Part shown: piece after piece, positions 1 through 6,100 of the stretch | Numbering within the stretch: the stretch's first letter is position 1 | How the letters are laid out: each line of letters starts with the position of its first letter | Origin: Planctomycetota bacterium | Lineage (GTDB): Bacteria > Planctomycetota > Phycisphaerae > UBA1845 | DNA: 8,079 nucleotides | Reading direction: 5' to 3' | Assembly: GCA_022566435.1 (NCBI GenBank) | Contig: JADFIX010000129.1 | Span: 1 to 8,079 of the forward strand | The notes under the pieces: model-generated | Databases searched by the model: none | Told to the model about the DNA's origin: nothing | What the model saw: the letters and a program-made list of their open reading frames with translations, nothing else | Position numbers and translations under genes: made by a program

Positions 1-81
1 TACAATATCACTAGGCGTTGTCGTCTTTGCGGGCAGTCGGTCCGGCGCCGATTGATCGGAATTTTTTCTTGCAGAACCGTA

Positions 82-88
82 AGAGGAG
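82..88 (+). promoter_or_regulatory. Ribosome binding site of the ferredoxin gene
   Basis: The purine-rich AGAGGAG sits six bases before the ATG at 95 and fixes that start. No convincing -35/-10 pair was found in the 80 bases available upstream, so the promoter may lie outside the window or the gene may be read from an upstream one. Confidence 0.6.
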
Positions 89-94
89 CCGCGC

Positions 95-475
95 ATGGCC
101 CCGTATGATCGTCATGTGTTCGTTTGTACGAATCAGCGCGAAGCGAGTCATCCACGAGGATGTTGCGCCAACAAGGACGGCGCTAGTATCCGTGAAGCCG
201 TGAAGGCCGCGGTGGAGCAAGCGGGATTGAGCGGCACGGTTCGGGTCAACAAGAGCGGTTGCCTCGATCAGTGTGAACACGGGGTCACGATGGTCGTCTA
301 TCCCGAAGGCGTCTGGTACGGCTTCGTGACGCTTTCGGACGTTGAAGAGATCGTCCGTTCGCACCTAAAGGATGGCAAGCCTGTTGAGCGACTACGCCTT
401 CCCGATACGTGTGTCAATACGTCCAGGTGCCCTCATCGCGGAGGCGCGGTCCAGCTTGGTTTGGGCGGGCTCTAA
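95..475 (+). CDS. Thioredoxin-like [2Fe-2S] ferredoxin
   Basis: This is a 126-residue soluble protein of the thioredoxin-fold [2Fe-2S] ferredoxin family, small cytoplasmic iron-sulfur proteins assumed to carry electrons. The cluster-binding cysteines are visible as Cys11 (in VFVCTNQR), Cys24 (in HPRGCC; Cys23 is adjacent), Cys56 and Cys60 (in GCLDQCEHG). The spacing is C-x12-C-x31-C-x3-C, as expected for the family. The segment VVYPEGVWYG followed by a PVERLRLP end is also typical. The ATG at 95 is supported by an AGAGGAG ribosome binding site six bases upstream. Homologues that I recall end soon after a 'CPHR' motif; this one carries about a dozen further residues (GGAVQLGLGGL). No partner gene is adjacent on the same strand, so its redox partner is unknown. 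The family call is secure; the physiological role is not. Confidence 0.9.
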   Translation: MAPYDRHVFVCTNQREASHPRGCCANKDGASIREAVKAAVEQAGLSGTVRVNKSGCLDQCEHGVTMVVYPEGVWYGFVTLSDVEEIVRSHLKDGKPVERLRLPDTCVNTSRCPHRGGAVQLGLGGL

Positions 476-513
476 CAACGCCATTCGCAAGACGGCTGCC
501 GCCGAACGCCTCA

Positions 514-2433
514 TCATGGATGATCGCGATCGTTGCGCTCGAGTAGCAATATACCGAAGTGATTGTCTTGCAGCGGTGGTGCGCCGATGAGTTGAAGACT
601 GCGATACTCCGCCGTGATCCAAGTGCCGATTTTCCTTGCGTAATCGCGGCCGAAAAAGCGGGGGCCGAACTCGGACCCGTCCTGGTGAACGAGAAGTACG
701 AAATCTGGCGGATCGGACTCGAATGATGCCAGAATCTTGTCCTCGCCGAAGATCATCACTTCCACCGAGCCGTAGGTGGTGTAAGGCACAGGGTTTTCTC
801 GGCCCGAAAGAAAATTCAAAATGACCCCTTCGGGTAAGACAGCGAGCGTCTCGTCCGGTTTGATTTTCTCCTCAATCAACTTCAACGCCGAACCCACGAA
901 CTCTCCCCGCCAATCCGCTCGAAAAACATTACCGCCCGAGCCGACCTCACTCTTCTTGGCGTTCATACTGTTGGAGACGATGCACAAGTGGGCCACCACC
1001 ACCACGCCGATCACGGTGATCCCCGTCAGCTGAAATCCCCCTCCGAATGCCCCTCGTTGATCGAGCATCCGCGGCATCCAATCGACAAGGGCCACAACAA
1101 CCAACAGGGTGGCGGGCATCGCCAACGTGAAGCCGTAATGAAAGATACGCGGATTCAGCAGCATCTTGCCCAGCATGAGCGCAGCAAACGTAATCAGGGG
1201 AAGTACAAAGAGAATACAACCACAGGAAGCCGCGCCCTTCCGCATTCGCAATAGTTGGATCGTCGCCGCCACACCAAACACGGCGATCAACACCGGCAGC
1301 GGGCGAAACACCGCGGGTAGCAAGATTGGCTTACTACCCGGCGACACGAAATGCCAAACCAACGTGCCCAAGACAAGCGACACCAATATGGCCACCGTCC
1401 ACCGGACGACGGCGATACCTTTACGGATAAAAAACGACGCGCCAACGGCCACAACAAAGACGCCGAGATAACCGGCGCTCCAGCGCGCGATGGACACGAG
1501 TCGCTCGCCGGGGTTCGTCAAACCGAGGCCGTCCAGATAGAACTTCTGCGACATCGCATTCGACGAAAGGACGGATAGTAGAGAGCCGAATGTTCCACGG
1601 ACGGCCTCCCCCACCGGCATGGCCGCACTAAGCGCCGCGATGGACAGCAAGACCGGCACGACGGCTGACGCCGCCAAGACAAGAATGATCGTCACCAGAC
1701 GGCGAGTCGCAGGCTTCACCAACACGAATTGGGCGGCCAAACCGACGGTGATCGCCGCGCCCGTGGCCACAAATGGTTCTACGCGAGTAAGAAAGGACAC
1801 GCCCCACAAGAACCCGCCGGCGCTCACGTGTCGCAAATGACCGGTCTTCGCGAAGTTCGACCAGCACAACAATGCGGCAAGTGACAGCGCCAGACCGTGT
1901 GTCGTCTCGTGCGAGTAGGGACACACGAAATTGTAGTTGCTGATCGGCACGTACTGGCTGAACGAAAAGAGCAGGATGAATACGAGACAGGCGACGGTCG
2001 CTGCAAAACGGTCGGCCACGTCCCGTAGCAGCCGGTAGACCATGACCAGAATCGCGGTCCAGACAAGTAGGTTTCCGATTACCAGGACGAGGAGTTTTTC
2101 GCCGAATAGCCGAAACCAAACCGAGTTGAGATAAGGCGACAGCGGGCCCAAGTAATACGCTAGATCCGTATAAAGCGTTTCCCCCTCCGCGAGCCGCCAT
2201 GGGACGTAGATTTCGCGCCCGAAGTCAACGAGCACATCAGGCCACGTCATCCATGTCCACCAGATCATCCCGAGAGAAGTTAGGGCCATCACGGCGGGAC
2301 CAAGGAACACCGCGGCGCGGTCATCACCCACGGCAACGCCTGCCACACCGGAATTCGCTTGCCCAACGCTTCGCCTCGCCACGGGTTCTTTCGGGGCAGG
2401 TGTTGGTTTGTTGGTCTTACGCCTGCGGGCCAT
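514..2433 (-). CDS. Predicted GT-C fold glycosyltransferase, multi-pass membrane protein
   Basis: This 639-residue protein looks like a GT-C glycosyltransferase (the PMT/ArnT-like superfamily), which moves a sugar from a polyprenyl-phosphate donor to an envelope acceptor on the outer face of the cytoplasmic membrane. A basic cytoplasmic N-terminus (residues 1-40) precedes a first membrane helix (about 41-62). The first external loop then carries DFGREIYVP (Asp70) and, after GETLYTD (Asp90), the GPLSPY motif; an acidic residue in this loop is the usual catalytic position. About 11-13 hydrophobic segments follow to residue 486, with a second motif TRVEPF near 216-221. Residues 487-639 are a soluble tail containing VLPEGVILNF, PPDFVLL and FFGRDY, which resembles tails of planctomycete homologues as I recall them. 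The ATG at 2433 has a GAGAGG site four bases upstream. Donor and acceptor cannot be read. The gene converges on the ferredoxin gene, 38 bases away, with no clear terminator between them. Confidence 0.65.
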   Translation of the reverse strand: MARRRKTNKPTPAPKEPVARRSVGQANSGVAGVAVGDDRAAVFLGPAVMALTSLGMIWWTWMTWPDVLVDFGREIYVPWRLAEGETLYTDLAYYLGPLSPYLNSVWFRLFGEKLLVLVIGNLLVWTAILVMVYRLLRDVADRFAATVACLVFILLFSFSQYVPISNYNFVCPYSHETTHGLALSLAALLCWSNFAKTGHLRHVSAGGFLWGVSFLTRVEPFVATGAAITVGLAAQFVLVKPATRRLVTIILVLAASAVVPVLLSIAALSAAMPVGEAVRGTFGSLLSVLSSNAMSQKFYLDGLGLTNPGERLVSIARWSAGYLGVFVVAVGASFFIRKGIAVVRWTVAILVSLVLGTLVWHFVSPGSKPILLPAVFRPLPVLIAVFGVAATIQLLRMRKGAASCGCILFVLPLITFAALMLGKMLLNPRIFHYGFTLAMPATLLVVVALVDWMPRMLDQRGAFGGGFQLTGITVIGVVVVAHLCIVSNSMNAKKSEVGSGGNVFRADWRGEFVGSALKLIEEKIKPDETLAVLPEGVILNFLSGRENPVPYTTYGSVEVMIFGEDKILASFESDPPDFVLLVHQDGSEFGPRFFGRDYARKIGTWITAEYRSLQLIGAPPLQDNHFGILLLERNDRDHP

Positions 2434-2447
2434 GAAACCTCTCTTTT

Positions 2448-2469
2448 CACCCCCGGCGGGCTGGGGGTG
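2448..2469 (-). promoter_or_regulatory. Hairpin in the leader of the glycosyltransferase gene
   Basis: CACCCCC (2448-2454) pairs perfectly with GGGGGTG (2463-2469). A G-T and a G-C pair can extend the stem inward to nine pairs. On the minus strand the hairpin ends just before AAAAGAGAGGTTTCATG, which is the ribosome binding site and start codon of the gene at 2433. Its position suggests an mRNA stability or translation-control element, or an attenuator-like fold. The bases that follow are A-rich rather than U-rich, so it is not a normal terminator for this strand. Its function is inferred from position only. Confidence 0.4.
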
Positions 2470-2506
2470 CTAGTGGCTATTTTTCAACAACCGCCTCTCG
2501 GTCGCC

Positions 2507-2535
2507 GGTTTAGTGACAAAGGATGGACTAGTCAA
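2507..2535 (-). promoter_or_regulatory. Candidate sigma70-type promoter of the glycosyltransferase gene
   Basis: On the minus strand, TTGACT (2530-2535, five of six consensus bases) is followed after exactly 17 bases by TAAACC (2507-2512, three of six). This would start transcription around position 2500, about 65 bases before the start codon, and would place the 2448-2469 hairpin in the leader. The -10 is weak and the host's consensus is unknown. Confidence 0.25.
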
Positions 2536-2872
2536 AACTATGTCGAAGATCCCGGCTGAAACATCAATGAAATGGAGATAGGAGTGGGCATCGCAACCTG
2601 CCGTGCCCGGGCGGTCTCTCCGGAACTTGCGTCTGCGGCCACGACGTTACACCCTGTCATCCGTGCGGCGATCGCGCAGCATGCGGCGAAGGCACGCGTG
2701 TCGCCTAGCCCACTACTGACAGTAAGCGTACGGGACGTGATCATGATGGTCCTGCTCATCCTTTCCGCCGCACCCTCAACTGCCGGCATCGAATCCCACG
2801 GGCAATCGCCCGCCGGGATGACCGATATTGTTACGCGAAAGCGGAAACTGTCGTCCCAGTGTAAGGCACGCC

Positions 2873-2908
2873 CGTTCGATATGGGCAGAATCGACTCGAT
2901 ATCGAACG
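2873..2908. repeat. Perfect 10-bp inverted repeat with 16-base spacer
   Basis: CGTTCGATAT (2873-2882) and ATATCGAACG (2899-2908) are exact reverse complements. They lie in the AT-richer part of the intergenic region, about 245 bases before the cytochrome start. They could be half-sites for a dimeric regulator or the arms of a hairpin. A repeat of this size can arise by chance in a window of 8 kb, so function is uncertain. Confidence 0.35.
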
Positions 2909-3075
2909 AAAATATTGGATTATCATTGCAATCAAGCGGCTATCTTGATATGAGTGATTTATCGGAGTACCGGTGTTGTCGGGCCGCTTGGTACACGGAG
3001 GGTCTGAAACGTCGTTGGACACTTTCCCTGGGAGGGGATGGGTCCCACGGTCAAGCCGTTCCCTCTTAACGCCCG

Positions 3076-3081
3076 TTGACA
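3076..3081 (+). promoter_or_regulatory. Possible -35 element of the cytochrome gene
   Basis: A perfect TTGACA lies 70 bases before the cytochrome start. No good -10 hexamer follows at 15-19 bases (the sequence there reads around AATTGGTC), so this is only half a promoter. The two similar nonamers TTGACAATT and TTTGCAATT occur 17 bases apart here and might be a protein-binding direct repeat. Weak evidence. Confidence 0.2.
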
Positions 3082-3139
3082 ATTCTGGCGTTTTGCAATT
3101 GGTCTTGGACCTGAGTAGTGCTTAGGCCATGGCAGCCTT

Positions 3140-3147
3140 GGAGGAGG
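3140..3147 (+). promoter_or_regulatory. Strong ribosome binding site of the cytochrome gene
   Basis: GGAGGAGG ends four bases before the ATG at 3152; the first GGAGG core is seven bases away. This is the best Shine-Dalgarno sequence in the window. It decides the start in favour of a form with an unusually long N-terminal region before the signal-peptide hydrophobic core. Confidence 0.8.
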
Positions 3148-3151
3148 AACG

Positions 3152-6100
3152 ATGACCCCATCTAGCATTCTACGCACCTGTTTCCGAAGGTCCGTGCGCC
3201 TTTTCGACCGCGGCTTTCTCGTAACGAGGGATGACAAGATAGGCGTTTCCCCGCGTACTCTTGTCCTTGTGTCGGTGTTGGTACTGCAACCGGCGGCCAT
3301 CGCGTCTGCCCAGCAATTAGCCGCATGTTGCCAGCCGGAGTCTACGTGTACGGACGTCATTCCCTCGCAGTGCGCGCAATTGAGCGCGTTGGCCGACCGG
3401 CCAACGTACTCCATCGGCGGCAGTTGCAATACGACACAAGCCTGCTGCCAATCGGACGGAGGTGTCCCGTCTTGCAGCGATCTGAATCCCTGCGATTGTT
3501 TGGCGGCCGGCGGCATATCTACGAGTGGAACCTGCGCGGAGCAATGCTGCGCTGTCGGCTCCGGCCCGTTTCTGCAGTTTCCGTCGCCATTCGGCAACTT
3601 GCAGGATCTCTGCTATGCCTTCCATGGCTTCCCCACGCCGCCGCATGTGATTCCACCCCCGAATCCCATTTCACGAATCTGCGTAGGCGGTAGCAACCCC
3701 GGAATGGTTTGCCTCTCCGACGCGAATTGCCTCGGCGGCACGTGCGCTCCCTTCTCCGTCCCTCGAGATAACGAGGCCTACATCGTGAATCTGGCCCGGT
3801 TCCTGCGCGACCGCCAATACGTCAGCTTAGGCTGGCTGCACGACCTGAACTGGCGGCTGACGGGTCCGCTCGGTGGTGACCCGGGAACGACCGACTTCGT
3901 TAACGAAGGCACCCACCTACCCTGCAAGATCTACTACTCACCCGGGATTGTTGGCGGGCTTTGCAACTCTAGTTGTTCCGATACTGGCACGGTGTGTGCC
4001 ACAGGCGCCGACTGTCCAAGTAATGTTTGCAACGCGGGCACTTGTTCTATCGTGCCAACGTGCGTCGCGACCCGATGCTTACCGGGCGGCCAAGCTTGTA
4101 CTTCAGATGCAGACTGTCCCAATTCTTGTACTACGGACGCTGACTGTCCGGAAGATAGCTGTTTGCGGCACGGCCGGTGCATCAACACGAACGGGGTGCC
4201 GGGAGCCGAGTGTCGGCGGCAGTCCGAGTGTCCTGACGGATCACTATGCGTGACCTTCCCGCCCGGGTCGATGCTCATCAAGGAAATGCACCCCCCCACC
4301 AGCTATGTTGTGGACCCCACTGATCAGAAGTTGTGGCTAAAGGATGAATGCTACAACGACCTTCCCTCGGCCTGGACGGTCATGATCCGGGGGAACGATG
4401 CACGAGGCATGGGAAGCGACGGTTCGCACGACGGCTGGTTCTGGCTCTATCTCAAAGGGGAGCGATACGGCAATCCTCCAATCCTTGGCAGCTCTGCCGT
4501 AACAGCCGATGACTTCTTCGACGACCTCCAGGCCTTGATCGACCACGATTCAGCAAACATGGAACCATTACATTTCCCGACAGGCGAAGCGACGTTCCAT
4601 CCCGATGGCACGCTGAAGAAAGAAGGCTCGATCGTGCCGCCGCTGTATCAGTTCGGACGCACGGGGTGCCTGAACTGTCATGCATCGGCCGTCAGCGACT
4701 CGACATATGCAGACCTGAGCAACATACTGGGCAGAGGAACGCGCTACTCGCAGGTGCCTCCTGCGCCACCGCTGTGTCCTTCGTCGGGCACCCACGACGC
4801 CCTCGGAGGCTCGGACGCCGGCAATAACGAATATCCAAGACCGCTCACTGAACTCGACCCTCTCTTTCAGACGTTCGTCGATCTGTTTCCTCAGTACGGC
4901 CTTTCGGGCGTGGCCCCCGCCGAGGCGTTTGGCACACTTCAGACGCCAGGTCTTCGATTTCCGGCGGCCACTTACGACCATATCGTAACCTCACCGGTCG
5001 TGCCGGTGGCAGGACAGATGATGAGCGGCTCGCAGAATCGAGAAATGTTCCTCACCTCCGATCAGTGCTCCGGCTGCCACGACGCCACGGCCCTGCTTTC
5101 CCTGAATCAGGAGCTCCCCAACATGGTGCTTTGCGAGGCAGTTGGGAACGCAGATCCGCCCGAAATGAAACAGATCAATCTCTCGCCGTTCGCGGAATGG
5201 TCGGCGTCGCCCATGGGGATGGCCGGACGCGACCCGATCTTCTTTTCCCAGCTCGAGGGCGAGACCACGAAATTCTTCAACTCCAAAGACTGCATCGAGA
5301 ACCTCTGCCTGCACTGTCACGGAGTCATGGGACAGCGACAGTTGGCCCTCGATAACCCCACGACGGAGCCCGGACAAGAAATATGCCGCGATTTGCTCAA
5401 TCCCGAGCTCTGGCCTCTTGAGGTTCCGAGCTTCGAAACCACGGAAAAATTTACGCGTGACTACATGAATGCGTGGCCAGGCAAGGATCCCAACAGTTTT
5501 GACGCTCTGGTAGCAGCCAAATACGGCGGGCTTGGCCGGGACGGCGTGTCCTGCAAAGTGTGCCATAGCATCAGCAATACAGGCTTGGCTGATCCCGGGG
5601 CGCCGCCCTCGGTGTTCAGCGGCAACTTCAACGTGGATCCGGAGGCCGCTCACGAAGTCTACGGCCCGTACCCTGACGACACCATTGCGAACGCCCCGAT
5701 GGGGCGGGCCCTCGGCATCCGGCCACAACTCGGAGACGGGCAAATCACAGACTCGGCCCTTTGCGGCAGTTGTCACGCCATCAATCTGCCGGTGCTTGAT
5801 TCGACGGCCGGTGTCGCTCTGAAGTGCACCACGAGCACAGTGACCGCGGAACCCGATAAAACGATGGACGAAGTGCAGGCCTGCGAGGGGAAGTCCGAGA
5901 ACGATCCTTGTAACACAGACGGTACCTGTAAACTCTATTTCGGGTACGAGCAAACGACCTATCTGGAATGGGTGAACAGCGACTTTACCGGCTCCGAGGG
6001 TTTCTCTTGCATTGACTGCCACATGCCGAAGACTTTTCACGACAACAATCTCACATTCAAGATTGCCAACATCGAAGACAATACGTTCCCGAATAACCCC

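Larger units (their letters stand above)
2434..3151. other. Long region between divergent genes, no confident gene
   Basis: This stretch separates the minus-strand glycosyltransferase from the plus-strand cytochrome. About 2572-2830 is GC-rich and can be read as an open frame on either strand, while about 2830-2990 is clearly more AT-rich and non-coding in appearance. It contains the leader hairpin, the candidate promoter, an inverted repeat at 2873-2908 and the cytochrome's ribosome binding site. The open frame 2572-3069 (+, 165 codons) has no ribosome binding site and changes composition halfway. It has no recognisable domain, only one hydrophobic stretch around VIMMVLLILSAAPSTAG. It may be chance or the remnant of a decayed gene. 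Confidence 0.5.

Noticed and set aside
11..364. A 117-codon minus-strand frame opposite the ferredoxin
   Set aside because: It is antisense to a clearly recognised ferredoxin and shows no family features.
1628..2200. A 190-codon minus-strand frame inside the glycosyltransferase gene
   Set aside because: It is an alternative frame of the same strand, rich in Arg and Ser, with no hydrophobic or domain pattern.
3086..3097. Possible sigma54 promoter (TGGCGTTTTGCA)
   Set aside because: The GG and GC dinucleotides are only six bases apart instead of the required ten.
2959..3597. A 212-codon minus-strand frame overlapping the cytochrome start
   Set aside because: It covers the cytochrome's ribosome binding site and signal peptide on the other strand; its composition looks like a reverse shadow with no domain.
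4291..4297. A run of seven C bases as a possible frameshift or sequencing error
   Set aside because: The reading frame stays open and the protein motifs continue on both sides (LIKEMHPP then TSYVV), so no frameshift is indicated.
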